Shown: positions 17,808 to 27,617 of the stretch, in pieces
Layout: each line of letters begins with the position of its first letter
Position numbering within the stretch: the first letter of the stretch is position 1
Origin: Cellulomonas sp. P24
Lineage (GTDB): Bacteria > Actinomycetota > Actinomycetes > Actinomycetales > Cellulomonadaceae
Assembly (NCBI RefSeq): GCF_024704385.1
Contig: NZ_JAJDFX010000002.1
Coordinates: forward strand, 1,674,001-1,738,000
Length of the DNA stretch: 64,000 nucleotides
Reading direction: 5' to 3'
The notes under the pieces: model-generated
What the model was told of the DNA's origin: nothing
The model's database searches: none
The model's input: only the letters and a program-made list of their open reading frames with translations
Position numbers and translations under genes: made by a program

Positions 17808-18661
17808 GCGGCCCCAGGGCCGTCGGGCGAACGGGCGCGCCGCCGCTCGAGGCCGATCGGTCGCGCTCGGCAGACGACGACGGCACCGATCTCGCGGTCG
17901 CGACAGCACGCACCCGGTCGACCCGGAACCGCCCGATCGGACTGGCGCTCGCCCCGGTCGGCATCCTCGTCCTCGCCGCCGGGCTCTGGTTCTACTACCG
18001 CGGCCTCCACCTCGACTCGGGGGACAACTTCCAGCAGGCCAGTGCGCTCGACTGGGGCGTCAAGCTCTGGCCAGAGACGGTGGAGCAGGTCACCATCGCG
18101 TTCTGGTCGACCGTCATCGTCGTCCTCATCGCCGTCCCCGCCGGCGTGGCACTCACCCGACCCGCGCTGCGACGGTTCGGCCCGGCCGTGCTGAGCGTGG
18201 CCAACGCCGGACAGGCGCTGCCCGCCTACGGGCTGCTCGTCATCTTCCTCGTGATGCTCGGCCAGGGCCTCACCACGGTCATCTGGGCGCTCGTGCTGTT
18301 CGCGCTGCTGCCCGTGCTGCGCAACACCATGGTCGGGCTGGACGGCGTCGACCGGCCGACGATCGAGGCCGGCCGCGGGATGGGAATGACGAGGTGGCAG
18401 GCGCTCGTGCACATCGAGCTCCCGCTGGCGGTGCCCGTCATCATCGCCGGGGTGCGCACGGCCATGATCATCAACATCGGGATGGCGACGCTGGCGTTCC
18501 TGGTCGGCGGTGGCGGGCTCGGGATCACGATCAACTCGGGTCTGAAGCTCCAGCAGGACCCCGTCCTCCTCGTCGGGGCCGGTCTGGTCGCGATCATCGC
18601 GCTCAGCTTCGACTGGCTCGGCGCCGTCGCCGAGCGCTACCTGAAGCCTCGGGGTCTCTAG
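17804..18661 (+). CDS. Osmoprotectant ABC transporter permease (second)
   Basis: 285 residues from GTG 17804 (GTGA overlap with the ATPase stop). A hydrophilic, Arg-rich N-terminal 45 residues precede about six membrane helices; the EAA loop is TIEAGRGMGMTRWQALVHIELP. It is homologous to the first permease and would complete a heterodimeric channel. The long charged N-terminal tail is unusual for the family. Followed by a strong bidirectional terminator. Confidence 0.9.
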   Translation: MSGPRAVGRTGAPPLEADRSRSADDDGTDLAVATARTRSTRNRPIGLALAPVGILVLAAGLWFYYRGLHLDSGDNFQQASALDWGVKLWPETVEQVTIAFWSTVIVVLIAVPAGVALTRPALRRFGPAVLSVANAGQALPAYGLLVIFLVMLGQGLTTVIWALVLFALLPVLRNTMVGLDGVDRPTIEAGRGMGMTRWQALVHIELPLAVPVIIAGVRTAMIINIGMATLAFLVGGGGLGITINSGLKLQQDPVLLVGAGLVAIIALSFDWLGAVAERYLKPRGL

Positions 18662-18689
18662 GGCCTGCACGCACCTGGCTCACACGCAC

Positions 18690-18722
18690 GAGGGCCCCTC
18701 ACCGCAACGGTGAGGGGCCCTC
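18690..18722. terminator. Bidirectional terminator between convergent transport genes
   Basis: A 15-bp perfect stem (18690-18704 with 18708-18722; arm GAGGGCCCCTCACCG) closes on a CAA loop. It sits 28 bp after the permease stop and 20 bp after the binding-protein stop on the other strand. Confidence 0.9.
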
Positions 18723-18742
18723 GTCGTGCGCGTGCCGGGCGG

Positions 18743-19705
18743 CTAGAGCAGCCCGATCTCCTTGAGGTAACCGGCTGCGACGTCCTTGGCCTTCTTGCCG
18801 TCGACGTCGACCTTCGCGTTGAGCTCGGCCATCTTCTTCTGGTCGAGCGGCTTGAGGATCTCGTCGGCCAGCTTCGTGTACGTCGCGGCGTGCTTCTCGA
18901 AGACCGCGTCCTTCCACGTGTAGGAGACGTTGTAGAGGATGAAGACCCCGGGGTCCTTCACCAGGCTGAGGTTCAGCGCGGTGATGCGGCCGTCGGTCGT
19001 GAAGATCTCACCGAACTGGCACGAGCCCTTCGCGGTCTCCGTGTAGATCAGGCCGGTGTCGAGGATCTGGATCTGGCTCTGCGGCACCTGGTACCCGGTG
19101 GCCTTCGTGAAGAGCGTCAGACCGTCGGGACGATCCGGGAACTCCGTCTCCATGCACAGCTTGGCCTCGGGGTGGGCCTTGAGGTAGTCCGCCATCGACT
19201 GCAGGTCGAACCCGCCCTGGGCCTTCGCCAGGTCACCGTTCGCGGCGAAGCCGTACGTGTCGTTGAACGGCGAGAGCCCGACCCACGTGATCTTGTTCTT
19301 CGTCAGGTCCATCGCGGACGTCGCGTCGAAGAGGGCCTGCGGGGTCTTGCTCGGGTCCTGCTGGCCGAGGTGGACGGTCCACCCGGTGCCGTCGTACTCG
19401 GGGTAGACGTCGATGTCGCCGGACAGCAGCGCCTTGCGGTTCACCGACGTGCCGCCGAGGTCGGTCCGGTCGGTGACGTTGGCGCCCTCGGCCGTCATGG
19501 CCTGGGCGAGCATCTCGCCGACCAGGATGTTCTCGGTGAAGTCCTTCGACCCCACCGTCACGTTCACGCCGTCAAGCGCCTTGGGGCTACCCCCGGCGGT
19601 CGGGGTGCTGCTGTTGCCGCTACAGGCGGCGAGCAGACCGACCGACAGGACTGCGGTCGCGGTTCCGAGAAAGCGGATTCTGGCGGAAAACAAGGTCAAC
19701 TCCAT
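18743..19705 (-). CDS. Osmoprotectant ABC transporter substrate-binding lipoprotein
   Basis: 320 residues. The N-terminus has a signal peptide with lipobox LAAC at about residues 23-26, so the protein is anchored outside the membrane. The mature part reads VTVGSKDFTENILVGEML and later IDVYPEYDGTGW and TTDGRITALNLSLVKDPG, characteristic of the OpuBC/OsmX/ProX type-II binding fold. Aromatic residues around the binding cleft would hold a quaternary ammonium. I chose ATG 19705; upstream residues do not form a signal peptide. It is the expected partner of the two permeases and ATPase but is convergent with them, so it has its own promoter. Confidence 0.92.
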   Translation of the reverse strand: MELTLFSARIRFLGTATAVLSVGLLAACSGNSSTPTAGGSPKALDGVNVTVGSKDFTENILVGEMLAQAMTAEGANVTDRTDLGGTSVNRKALLSGDIDVYPEYDGTGWTVHLGQQDPSKTPQALFDATSAMDLTKNKITWVGLSPFNDTYGFAANGDLAKAQGGFDLQSMADYLKAHPEAKLCMETEFPDRPDGLTLFTKATGYQVPQSQIQILDTGLIYTETAKGSCQFGEIFTTDGRITALNLSLVKDPGVFILYNVSYTWKDAVFEKHAATYTKLADEILKPLDQKKMAELNAKVDVDGKKAKDVAAGYLKEIGLL

Positions 19706-20028
19706 CAGTTGGGGATACGAGTCACACAACGGGGCCCCGCCTGAACGGGGCCTGTGCATCCCCCCAGACTGTCACACGGGGTCCGGCGTACCCCGGTCTC
19801 GGGGCGGCTCTCGGCGCCCCGCCACCATGTCGCGAGCTGCATCGGTGCAGGTCAGAGGCGTCTTCGACGAATGCGGGATGTGTTCGAGGTCGACGCCCCC
19901 TCCCTCGCCGCCACCGTGACCGGTCACCGTGCGTCTCGAGCGCCGGCACGAACGCGTGAGGGGCCCGGATCCGTGCGGATCCGAGCCCCTCACCTGTCGC
20001 GTCCCGACGCGGCCGCGTCGGACGTCCC
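19706..20028. other. Intergenic spacer between binding protein and clpC
   Basis: About 320 bp upstream of the osmoprotectant binding-protein gene and downstream of clpC. It holds the clpC terminator hairpin (19956-19993). No plausible gene is seen; open frames here lack ribosome binding sites and family features. Confidence 0.6.
19956..19993 (-). terminator. clpC terminator hairpin
   Basis: GTGAGGGGC (19956-19964) pairs with GCCCCTCAC (19985-19993), and inside it GGATCCG pairs with CGGATCC around a two-base loop. Located 36 bp past the clpC stop. Confidence 0.8.
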
Positions 20029-22617
20029 TCAGTTGGCCGCCGGCATGACCCCGCTGGCCGGTCCGTCCGAGGAGGACGGTCCCGCCGGTACGTCGATCCC
20101 CGACTTCGGGGTGCCCGTCTCGGCGGCCACGCCGACCGGGACCGGTTCGACGAGTGCCTGGTCGCCCTTCGGGACACCCTCGAAGGTGAACTCTCCGAGG
20201 AGACCCTCGCCGTGCCCGTCGACGCGGATCAGCTGACCGGCCTTGAGCTCGCCGAACAGGATCTTCTCGGACAGTGCGTCCTCGATCTCCCGCTGGATCG
20301 CCCGGCGCAGCGGGCGCGCCCCAAGGACCGGGTCGTACCCCTTCTCCGAGAGCAGGATCTTCGCGGCGGGCGTGAGCTCGATCGCCATGTCCTTGTCGCG
20401 CAGACGTGCGTCGAGCTTGGCGATCATGAGGTCCACGATCGCGACGATCTCCGGCTGCGACAGCTGCGGGAACACGACCACGTCGTCCACGCGGTTGAGG
20501 AACTCCGGGCGGAAGTGCTGCTTGAGCTCGTCGAGGACCTTGAACTTCATCCGGTCGTAGGACGTCGACAGGTCGCCGCCCACCTGGAAGCCGGTCTGGA
20601 GGCCCTTCGCGATGTCCCGCGTGCCGAGGTTCGTCGTCATGATGATGACGGTGTTCTTGAAGTCGACGACCCGACCCTGCGAGTCGGTCAGACGGCCGTC
20701 CTCGAGGATCTGCAGCAGCGAGTTGAAGATGTCCGCGTGCGCCTTCTCGACCTCGTCGAACAGCACGACCGAGAACGGCTTGCGCCGCACCTTCTCGGTG
20801 AGCTGACCGCCCTCGTCGTACCCGACGTAGCCGGGGGGCGAGCCGAACAGACGCGAGACGGTGTGCTTCTCCGAGAACTCGCTCATGTCGAGCTGGATCA
20901 GCGCGTCCTCGTCGCCGAACAGGAACTCCGCGAGCGCCTTGGCGAGCTCGGTCTTCCCGACACCGGTCGGCCCGGCGAAGATGAACGAGCCACCCGGGCG
21001 CTTGGGGTCCTTGAGCCCCGCACGCGTGCGGCGGATCGCCTGGGAGAGCGCCTTGATGGCGGCCTCCTGACCGACGACGCGCTTGTGCAGCTCGGCCTCC
21101 ATGTGGAGCAGCCGGCTCGACTCCTCCTCGGTGAGCTTGAACACCGGGATGCCGGTCGCGATCGCCAGCACCTCCGCGATGAGCTCCTCGTCGACCTCGG
21201 CCACCGCGTCCAGGTCCCCGGACTTCCAGGCCTTCTCCTTGTCGACGCGCCGCAGACCGAGCTGCTTCTCGGTGTCGCGCAGGCGCGCCGCCTTCTCGAA
21301 GTCCTGCTCGTCGATCGCCGACTCCTTGTCGCGACGCGTCTCGGCGATCTGCTCGTCGAGCTCGCGCAGCTCGGGCGGGGCCGTCATCCGGCGGATGCGC
21401 AGGCGCGCGCCGGCCTCGTCGACCAGGTCGATCGCCTTGTCGGGCAGGAACCGGTCGTTGACGTACCGGTCGGCCAGCGTCGCGGCCGCGACGAGCGCGC
21501 CGTCGGTGATGGACACCCGGTGGTGCGCCTCGTAGCGGTCCCGCAGGCCCTTGAGGATCTCGATCGTGTGCTTGAGCGTCGGCTCCGCCACCTGGATCGG
21601 CTGGAAGCGGCGCTCCAGGGCCGGGTCCTTCTCGACGTACTTGCGGTACTCGTCGAGCGTCGTGGCCCCGATCGTCTGGAGCTCGCCGCGCGCGAGCATC
21701 GGCTTGAGGATGCTCGCGGCGTCGATCGCACCCTCGGCGGCACCCGCACCGACGAGCGTGTGGATCTCGTCGATGAACAGGATGATGTCGCCGCGCGTGC
21801 GGATCTCCTTGAGGACCTTCTTCAGGCGCTCCTCGAAGTCACCGCGGTAGCGGCTGCCGGCGACGAGCGCACCGAGGTCGAGCGTGTAGAGCTGCTTGTC
21901 CTTCAGGGTCTCGGGCACGTCGCCGCGCACGATGTCCTGGGCCAGCCCCTCGACGACGGCCGTCTTGCCGACGCCGGGCTCGCCGATCAGCACCGGGTTG
22001 TTCTTGGTGCGGCGGGACAGCACCTGCATGACCCGCTCGATCTCCTTGCCACGACCGATGACCGGGTCGAGCTTGCCCTCGCGGGCGGCCTGCGTGAGGT
22101 TGCGCCCGAACTGGTCGAGCACGGCCGAGCCCGACGGCTGACCCTCGGCGGGGCCGCCGGCCGCGACCGGCTCCTTGCCCTGGTAGCCCGAGAGCAGCTG
22201 GATGACCTGCTGGCGCACACGGTTGAGGTCCGCGCCGAGCTTGTTCAGCACCTGGGCGGCAACACCCTCACCCTCGCGGATGAGGCCGAGGAGGATGTGC
22301 TCGGTGCCGATGTAGTTGTGGCCGAGCTGCAGCGCCTCGCGCAGGGAGAGCTCGAGAACCTTCTTGGCCCGGGGCGTGAAGGGGATGTGACCCGACGGGG
22401 CCTGCTGGCCCTCGCCGATGATCTCCTGCACCTGGGCGCGCACGGCGTCGAGAGAGATCCCGAGGGACTCGAGCGACTTCGCAGCGACGCCTTCGCCCTC
22501 GTGGATGAGACCCAGGAGGATGTGCTCGGTGCCGATGTAGTTGTGGTTCAGCATCCGTGCCTCTTCTTGGGCAAGGACGACGACCCGGCGGGCTCGGTCT
22601 GTGAATCTCTCGAACAT
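20029..22617 (-). CDS. clpC: ATP-dependent Clp protease ATP-binding subunit ClpC
   Basis: 862-residue AAA+ unfoldase that feeds substrates to ClpP. Two N-terminal Clp repeats ([20 protein letters not shown] and [19 protein letters not shown], residues about 25-105), first ATPase with Walker A GEPGVGKT, a UVR/M-domain coiled coil near residues 410-470, and second ATPase with [14 protein letters not shown] and arginine-finger region [11 protein letters not shown]. The LGF-type ClpP loop lies in the second module. ATG 22617 is chosen over GTG 22623 because GAGGAG sits 5-6 nt before it. The C-terminal 40 residues are Pro/Gly/Ser-rich and variable. Confidence 0.97.
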   Translation of the reverse strand: MFERFTDRARRVVVLAQEEARMLNHNYIGTEHILLGLIHEGEGVAAKSLESLGISLDAVRAQVQEIIGEGQQAPSGHIPFTPRAKKVLELSLREALQLGHNYIGTEHILLGLIREGEGVAAQVLNKLGADLNRVRQQVIQLLSGYQGKEPVAAGGPAEGQPSGSAVLDQFGRNLTQAAREGKLDPVIGRGKEIERVMQVLSRRTKNNPVLIGEPGVGKTAVVEGLAQDIVRGDVPETLKDKQLYTLDLGALVAGSRYRGDFEERLKKVLKEIRTRGDIILFIDEIHTLVGAGAAEGAIDAASILKPMLARGELQTIGATTLDEYRKYVEKDPALERRFQPIQVAEPTLKHTIEILKGLRDRYEAHHRVSITDGALVAAATLADRYVNDRFLPDKAIDLVDEAGARLRIRRMTAPPELRELDEQIAETRRDKESAIDEQDFEKAARLRDTEKQLGLRRVDKEKAWKSGDLDAVAEVDEELIAEVLAIATGIPVFKLTEEESSRLLHMEAELHKRVVGQEAAIKALSQAIRRTRAGLKDPKRPGGSFIFAGPTGVGKTELAKALAEFLFGDEDALIQLDMSEFSEKHTVSRLFGSPPGYVGYDEGGQLTEKVRRKPFSVVLFDEVEKAHADIFNSLLQILEDGRLTDSQGRVVDFKNTVIIMTTNLGTRDIAKGLQTGFQVGGDLSTSYDRMKFKVLDELKQHFRPEFLNRVDDVVVFPQLSQPEIVAIVDLMIAKLDARLRDKDMAIELTPAAKILLSEKGYDPVLGARPLRRAIQREIEDALSEKILFGELKAGQLIRVDGHGEGLLGEFTFEGVPKGDQALVEPVPVGVAAETGTPKSGIDVPAGPSSSDGPASGVMPAAN

Positions 22618-22764
22618 GTGCACTCCTCACGAGCGGCGTGCGGCCTGGGCACAGAGCCCCGGCGTGGGCGTTGTTCGATGCTAACGGGGGTACGGGGGCA
22701 AACCTGCCCGTGTTCGCCGCAGGCGTGACTGTCGGCCGGGCACGACCCACCGGACCGCTTCGCC

Positions 22765-23226
22765 TCACCAGCCGTGCAGCTCCGGTGCCACGCCCTCGTA
22801 CGCCTCGAACGCGGCCCGTTCCTCCGTGGTGAACGCGCGCGGGGCATGGGTCGCGGCGTCGAGCTGGACCATCCGTGAACGGGCCCGCAGGAACACCGTG
22901 CTGGAGCTCGCGGCGTCGAGGATCTCGTACGCGAAGTCCACCGACGAGCGACCGATCCTCGGGACCCACACCTCGACCGCGAACGGCGCGGGGCGGTAGG
23001 TGAGCGCTGCGAGGTACTCGATCTCGTGCTTGACCACGACCAGCATCGACGCCGTGAGCGCCCCGGTCTCGTCGACCCCCATCGACGGGAAGAGCGTGAA
23101 CCGGGCGTCGTCGAGGTACCCCAGGTACGCGGCGTTGTTCACATGCCCGAAGAGGTCGACGTCCGACCACCTGACCTGCATCACCACGCGTCCACGACGC
23201 GTGCCCGGTGCTCCCACGTTGTCCAC
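22765..23226 (-). CDS. Acyl-CoA thioesterase, 4-hydroxybenzoyl-CoA thioesterase/FadM type
   Basis: 153 residues, single hotdog domain. The signature VRWSDVDLFGHVNNAAYLGY (about residues 18-37) contains the catalytic Asp and the HVNN motif. The middle EYLAALTYRPAPFAVEVWV is also typical. It hydrolyses acyl-CoA thioesters; substrate unknown. The GTG start is supported by TAGGGT at 23233-23238 on the minus strand, six bases upstream, so the message is probably leaderless. It is divergent from the aminotransferase gene. Confidence 0.88.
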   Translation of the reverse strand: MDNVGAPGTRRGRVVMQVRWSDVDLFGHVNNAAYLGYLDDARFTLFPSMGVDETGALTASMLVVVKHEIEYLAALTYRPAPFAVEVWVPRIGRSSVDFAYEILDAASSSTVFLRARSRMVQLDAATHAPRAFTTEERAAFEAYEGVAPELHGW

Positions 23227-23232
23227 CCGGTC

Positions 23233-23284
23233 ACCCTAGCCGCGACACGCACGACATCTCCGCGTCACACGGAACGGCTACCGT
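23233..23284. promoter_or_regulatory. Pair of divergent leaderless -10 boxes
   Basis: Minus strand TAGGGT (23233-23238) is six bases from the thioesterase GTG; plus strand TACCGT (23279-23284) is seven bases from the aminotransferase GTG. Both genes would start transcription at or next to the start codon. Confidence 0.6.
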
Positions 23285-23291
23285 CTCGCGC

Positions 23292-24428
23292 GTGCCCACG
23301 CTCGCGCCGCACGTGCAGACCATCCCCGCCTCCGGCATCCGCCGCATCACCGAGCTCGCCTGGGCCACTCCGGGGACGATCGTGCTCAGCGTCGGTGAGC
23401 CGGACCTCCCCACGTCGCAGCACATCCTGCGTGCCGCGGTCGACACGCTCGTGCGGGACGACACGCGCTACACGCCGAACGGCGGCATCCCGCCGCTCCG
23501 CGCCGCCCTCGCCGCCCACCTGACGTACGACGGCGTGACCGTGGACCCCGACCAGGTGTGGGTGACCGCCGGCGGCGCCCAGGCGCTGCACCTGGGGCTG
23601 AGCCTCACGGTCGCGGCGGGCGACGAGGTGCTGGTGCCCGACCCCGGCTACCCGCCGTTCTCGATGGCGAGCCACCTGCTCCAGGCCGTCCCGGTGCCGT
23701 ACCCGCTGCGGGCGGAGGACGGGTTCCTGCCGGACCCCGCCGCGATCGAGGCCGCGATCACCCCGCGCACGCGCGTCCTGCTCCTCAACTCGCCGTCCAA
23801 CCCGCTCGGCACAGCGCTGCCGGCCGGCCTGCTCGAGGACCTCGTCGACCTCGCGCGACGGCACGACCTCTGGGTGCTGTCCGACGAGTGCTACGAGGCG
23901 TTCACGTATGACGTCCCGCACGTCCCGGCGGCACGGTTCGACACGGACGGCCGGGTCCTCACCCTGCACACGTTCTCCAAGACCCATGCGATGACCGGGC
24001 TGCGCGTCGGCGCCCTCGTCGTCCCGCGGTCGGTGATCCCCGTCATGGCTTCGGTGCAGGAGTCGATCGTCTCGTGCGTCAACACCCCGGCCCAGTACGC
24101 GGCGTTGGCCGCGCTCACCGGGCCGCAGAACGACGTCGCCGAGGCGGCACGCACCTACCGGGCGCACCGTGATCTCGCGTCGGCGGTGCTCGACGCGCAC
24201 GGCATCCCGTACCTGCCCGCGACCGGGGGGCTGTACCTCTGGGCTGACGTCTCGCGACTGTGCGGGGACGACGTCGCCGCGTGGGCCGAGCACCTCGTGC
24301 TCACGGCCGGGGTCGCGGTGGCTCCGGGGTCGGCCTTCGGCCGCGGCGGCGAGGGGTGGATCCGGATCTCCCTGACCGCGACGGTCGACGACCTCACGAC
24401 GGGGTTGAACCGCCTGACCCGCGGGTGA
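23292..24428 (+). CDS. Pyridoxal-phosphate aminotransferase, class I/II
   Basis: 378 residues, fold type I. Family stretches: LSVGEPDLPTSQHILRAA near residue 35, YTPNGGIPPLRAALAAHL near 62, the NSPSNPLGTALP region, DECYEAFTYD, and the PLP lysine in HTFSKTHAMTGLRVG. The C-terminal WIRISLTA holds the substrate-carboxylate Arg. It transfers an amino group between an amino acid and a 2-oxoacid; substrate uncertain. GTG 23292 is chosen because TACCGT lies seven bases upstream. Its 3' end overlaps the convergent macrodomain gene by 35 bp. Confidence 0.9.
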   Translation: MPTLAPHVQTIPASGIRRITELAWATPGTIVLSVGEPDLPTSQHILRAAVDTLVRDDTRYTPNGGIPPLRAALAAHLTYDGVTVDPDQVWVTAGGAQALHLGLSLTVAAGDEVLVPDPGYPPFSMASHLLQAVPVPYPLRAEDGFLPDPAAIEAAITPRTRVLLLNSPSNPLGTALPAGLLEDLVDLARRHDLWVLSDECYEAFTYDVPHVPAARFDTDGRVLTLHTFSKTHAMTGLRVGALVVPRSVIPVMASVQESIVSCVNTPAQYAALAALTGPQNDVAEAARTYRAHRDLASAVLDAHGIPYLPATGGLYLWADVSRLCGDDVAAWAEHLVLTAGVAVAPGSAFGRGGEGWIRISLTATVDDLTTGLNRLTRG

Positions 24429-24960
24429 GGGCTGACCGGAAAGCCTCGAGCGCGGTTTCGGAGAACAGCACGAACCGCACCAGCGTGACCGCGTGCTCGC
24501 GGCCCGACGCGTCGACCGGGTGCTGCTCGGCCCAGGACCGGACCGTGTCGACCGCGATCTGAGCGACGTCGTCCACCGCCCAGCCGTACACCCCCGCGCT
24601 CACGGCCGGGAACGCGACCGAACACGCACCGAGCGCGGCCGCGACGTCGAGGGACCGCGCGAAGCACGACGCGAGCAGCCCGGGGTCGGTCTGACCCCGG
24701 TGGCGGTCGGGACCGACGGTGTGGATCACCCAGCGTGCGGGCAGGTCGCCGGCGCCGGTGGCGACCGCGTCGCCCGTCGGCAACCCGTCCGGGAGGGTCG
24801 TCCGGCGCAGCTCACGGCACTCGGCCAGCAGCGCGGGCCCCGCAGCGACGTGGATCGCGCCGTCCACCCCGCCGCCACCCAGCAGCGACGAGTTCGCCGC
24901 GTTGACGATCGCGTCCACGTGCTCGCGGGTCAGGTCGCCACACACCGCCTCAATCAGCAT
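24394..24960 (-). CDS. Macrodomain protein (ADP-ribose/O-acetyl-ADP-ribose hydrolase type)
   Basis: 188 residues, one macrodomain. It has VNAANSSLLGGGGVDGAIH (adenine and ribose contact loop, about residues 19-37), GLPTGDAVATGAGDLPARWVIHTVGP and the phosphate loop FPAVSAGVYGWAVDDVAQIA, matching the MacroD/YmdB class that removes ADP-ribose or hydrolyses O-acetyl-ADP-ribose. ATG 24960 gives the usual family start. It is convergent with, and overlaps, the aminotransferase gene. Confidence 0.93.
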   Translation of the reverse strand: MLIEAVCGDLTREHVDAIVNAANSSLLGGGGVDGAIHVAAGPALLAECRELRRTTLPDGLPTGDAVATGAGDLPARWVIHTVGPDRHRGQTDPGLLASCFARSLDVAAALGACSVAFPAVSAGVYGWAVDDVAQIAVDTVRSWAEQHPVDASGREHAVTLVRFVLFSETALEAFRSALTRGSGGSTPS

Positions 24961-25018
24961 GGGCCCATCGTGACCCCGGTCGGGGCCCGGACGCACGGCG
25001 GCACGGCGCGGTGGGCCG

Positions 25019-25456
25019 CTACCGCGACGGGTCGGACTCGAGCAGGATCGTCACGGGTCCGTCGTTGACGAGCTCGACCGCCATGTCGGCGCCGAACACC
25101 CCCGTCGCGACCTCGAGCCCGCGGGCCCGCAGCGCGGCGACGACGTCGGCGACCAGTGGCTCCGCGACCGGGCCCGGCGCGGCCGCATTCCACGTCGGGC
25201 GTCGGCCCTTGCGGGTGTCCGCGTACAGCGTGAACTGGCTGACGACCAGCACCGGTGCCCCGACGTCGACCGCGCACTGCTCGTCACGAAGGATCCTCAG
25301 CTCGGCGATCTTCCGCGCGACGAGCTCGACCTGGGCCGGACCGTCACCGGGGGTCACCCCGATCAGTGCGACGAGACCCGGCCGGTCGATCCGCCCGACG
25401 ACCTCGCCGCCGACGGCCACCGAGGCATGCGTCACGCGCTGGACGACGGCTCTCAT
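25019..25456 (-). CDS. dtd: D-aminoacyl-tRNA deacylase
   Basis: 145 residues, the usual size. It begins [20 protein letters not shown] and contains the active-site strand [15 protein letters not shown] (catalytic Thr) and C-terminal [10 protein letters not shown] (the GP gate), all diagnostic. The enzyme frees tRNA from mis-charged D-amino acids. AGGAGAGG lies before the ATG at 25456. It is 46 bp downstream of the asparaginase gene and may share its transcript. Confidence 0.96.
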   Translation of the reverse strand: MRAVVQRVTHASVAVGGEVVGRIDRPGLVALIGVTPGDGPAQVELVARKIAELRILRDEQCAVDVGAPVLVVSQFTLYADTRKGRRPTWNAAAPGPVAEPLVADVVAALRARGLEVATGVFGADMAVELVNDGPVTILLESDPSR

Positions 25457-25502
25457 CCGGCCTCTCCTCCTGTCACGTGCCGGTACCTGCGCAGGTCGCC
25501 CC

Positions 25503-26516
25503 TCATGCGCCAGCCGGGGTGCCGAGCGTCGCCACGACCTCGCCCACCGGCTCGCCGTGGCCGAGGACCGGGGTGTGGCCGACGGCCCGCAGCGCATCGA
25601 GGTCGACCGCGGGGTCCAGGCCGGCGAGCAGGAGCGCGGCGACGAGCACCGCCGGCCGTGGCCGCGCGCCGCCGTCGGTGATCTTGAACGCGATCGCCCG
25701 GCCGTCGGGGAGCCCCGCGGCGTACACGCCATCGGCCCCGTCCTTCGCGACGAGGCCAGGCACCGCGCGCATGACCTGGGTCGCGTCGCGACCCGTCCCG
25801 GCGACGAGCCAGGGGTTCGCGGTCATCGCCGCCGCGACACGTGCCTGCGGGGTGCCGGGGGCGTCGCGCGGTGCGGCGGCGATCGCGCCGAACGCACGCG
25901 CGAGACCGGTGAGGGTCGTCGAGAACAGCGGGGCGCCGCAGCCGTCGACGGTCGCGTGCTGCACCGGGACGCCGGTGAGGTCCTCGAGCGTGCGACGGAT
26001 CGCGACCTGCAGCGGGTGCCCGGGGTCGAGGTACGACGCGAGGTCCCAGCCGTTCACGACGCACGTCGCGAGCATCGCCGCATGCTTGCCGGAGCAGTTC
26101 TGCGTCAGGGCGCACGCGACGTGCCCCGAGGACTGCCATGCGAGGGCCGCAGCCGGGTCGAGCGGCAGGTCCGGCGTGTTCCGCAGCGCGTCCTCCGTGA
26201 GGCCGGCGCCCGCGAGCACCGTCCGCACACGTTCGAGGTGGGCCGGCTCGGCGTTGTGGCTCGAGCACGCGATCGCCAGCTCCGGGCCGTCGAGCGCCAG
26301 ACCGTGCCGCAGCATCGCGATCGCCTGGAGCGGCTTGAGCGAGGACCTCGCCAGGATGGTGACGTCCGGGTCGCCGAAGGCGTGCTCGACCGTGCCGTCA
26401 GTGCCGTGGGTGCCGAGGACGACGAGGTGGCCGGTGTGCACCGACTCGACGAGGTCACCACGGACCACGCGTGCGAGCGGGACCGCGCGGGTCCCGACGT
26501 CGATCCCCATCGACAT
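25503..26516 (-). CDS. L-asparaginase II-family protein
   Basis: 337 residues of the Rhizobium etli-type asparaginase family, unrelated to the classical bacterial asparaginases. It carries the SxxK element [13 protein letters not shown] near residue 53, [14 protein letters not shown], and [13 protein letters not shown]; these Ser/Lys pairs form the active site in structurally studied members. It hydrolyses asparagine to aspartate and ammonia. An alternative start is the ATG at 26510, two codons in. It lies just downstream of the DUF2516 gene. Confidence 0.9.
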   Translation of the reverse strand: MSMGIDVGTRAVPLARVVRGDLVESVHTGHLVVLGTHGTDGTVEHAFGDPDVTILARSSLKPLQAIAMLRHGLALDGPELAIACSSHNAEPAHLERVRTVLAGAGLTEDALRNTPDLPLDPAAALAWQSSGHVACALTQNCSGKHAAMLATCVVNGWDLASYLDPGHPLQVAIRRTLEDLTGVPVQHATVDGCGAPLFSTTLTGLARAFGAIAAAPRDAPGTPQARVAAAMTANPWLVAGTGRDATQVMRAVPGLVAKDGADGVYAAGLPDGRAIAFKITDGGARPRPAVLVAALLLAGLDPAVDLDALRAVGHTPVLGHGEPVGEVVATLGTPAGA

Positions 26517-26524
26517 GCCCCGGT

Positions 26525-26863
26525 TCACCAGCCGCCGCGCGAGGTCGGGCCACGACGTCCACCGCGACCCGACGGCCCCTGGACGGCAGGGCGGACGTCG
26601 ACGAGGTACACGATCGCCGCCACGGCCGCGATGAGCGCGATGAACCCGAGATAGCCGTTCCCGAGCGGCGGCGGCAGGGCGACGAAGGCCACCGCCGTGG
26701 AGGCCGCGAGCACGATGACCCAGAAGTTCTTGGTGCGCTTGCCGGCCGACACGAACGCCTGCGGCGTGCGGATGAGGGCGTCGACGAGCCCCCACACGCT
26801 CAACCCGAAGATCGCGACGAACAGGATGAGGTACACGAGGTTCTGCAGCGAGGCGAAGATCAC
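26525..26863 (-). CDS. DUF2516-type small membrane protein
   Basis: 112 residues with three hydrophobic segments: LVYLILFVAIFGLSVWGLV, NFWVIVLAASTAVAFVAL and YLGFIALIAAVAAIVYLV. The order and length match the actinobacterial DUF2516 family, whose function is unknown. The tail is Arg/Gly-rich. GTG 26863 is supported by TAGGCT (26871-26876, minus strand) seven bases upstream. Confidence 0.85.
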   Translation of the reverse strand: MIFASLQNLVYLILFVAIFGLSVWGLVDALIRTPQAFVSAGKRTKNFWVIVLAASTAVAFVALPPPLGNGYLGFIALIAAVAAIVYLVDVRPAVQGPSGRGGRRGPTSRGGW

Positions 26864-26883
26864 CCTGCGGAGCCTACGAGACG

Positions 26884-27309
26884 TCAGGCGGTCGGGACCA
26901 CGGTCAGCCCCTCGGCGCGCGCCGCGGCGGCAAGGTGCTCGTCCCAGACCGCGACCACGAGGTCCGGCGAGGCGACGGCGAGCGCGCTCGCGAGGTGCAC
27001 CGCGTCGGCTCCGCGGACGGGGTGCCGTGCGATCAACCGCGCGGCGGTCGCCATGATCTCCGCGGTGACCTCGACCAGGTAGACGCTCGGCGCGAGCCGG
27101 TCCCAGATCCGCACCGCCGCGCCATGGTCCTCGGGCTCCAGCAGCCCGGCCCGTTGCGCAGCCGCGAGGGTCGCCCGGACCTCGGCATCGCACAGCCGCG
27201 ACGTCACCACCGCGTCGGCACCGTCCCACAGCCGCGACGCGAGGGGAGATCCCGGCTCGTGCACGCAGAGCTTGAGCACCGCGCTCGCGTCGACGTAGAC
27301 GAGCGCCAT
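26884..27309 (-). CDS. PIN-domain ribonuclease toxin (VapC-like)
   Basis: 141 residues. The PIN acidic residues are visible: Asp in VYVDASAVLKL at the N-terminus, Glu in LCDAEVRATL, and Asp in GADAVHLASAL, with a further Asp in VAVWDEHLAAAA. Such toxins cut RNA, often tRNA, when released from their antitoxin. It starts two bases after the antitoxin stop, the standard vapBC order. Confidence 0.9.
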   Translation of the reverse strand: MALVYVDASAVLKLCVHEPGSPLASRLWDGADAVVTSRLCDAEVRATLAAAQRAGLLEPEDHGAAVRIWDRLAPSVYLVEVTAEIMATAARLIARHPVRGADAVHLASALAVASPDLVVAVWDEHLAAAARAEGLTVVPTA

Positions 27310-27311
27310 CG

Positions 27312-27578
27312 TCAGCGCCGGAGCCGACGCACGAGGCCGGTCACACCCGTCGCGCTGCGCGCACCGGGCCGCTCGTCGCCCTCGACCACCGGCCGCGGCG
27401 CATCGGGTGCGGTGAGCAGGCCGTCGTGCAGGAGCTGCGTGAGGAGGTCGGCCGACGCGACCCCGGTGAGACGGGCGACCGGCACGCCCCGCTCGGTGAT
27501 GACGACGTCCTCACCGCCTCGCGCGGCCTCGATCCACTGCTTGAGCTCGGCGCGCAACGTGCTGACCGGAACGTCCAT
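27312..27578 (-). CDS. Type II antitoxin, Phd/YefM-like
   Basis: 88 residues. The N-terminal part (VSTLRAELKQWIEAARGGED through VVITERGVPVARL) is the Phd/YefM DNA-binding fold; the C-terminal part is basic and probably the toxin-binding tail. It is immediately upstream of the PIN toxin gene, so together they form a VapBC-type toxin-antitoxin pair that would autorepress its own promoter. Confidence 0.88.
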   Translation of the reverse strand: MDVPVSTLRAELKQWIEAARGGEDVVITERGVPVARLTGVASADLLTQLLHDGLLTAPDAPRPVVEGDERPGARSATGVTGLVRRLRR

Positions 27579-27617
27579 CTTCAGACGGTACAGCCGATCG
27601 TCGTGCGCGTGTACGCC

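Noticed and set aside
20212-22728. 838-codon plus-strand open frame opposite clpC
   Set aside because: Antisense shadow of ClpC caused by high third-position G+C; composition is Arg/Leu/Asp-biased.
24493-25068. Open frame of 191 codons opposite the macrodomain gene
   Set aside because: Antisense shadow; the minus strand holds a complete macrodomain with all motifs.
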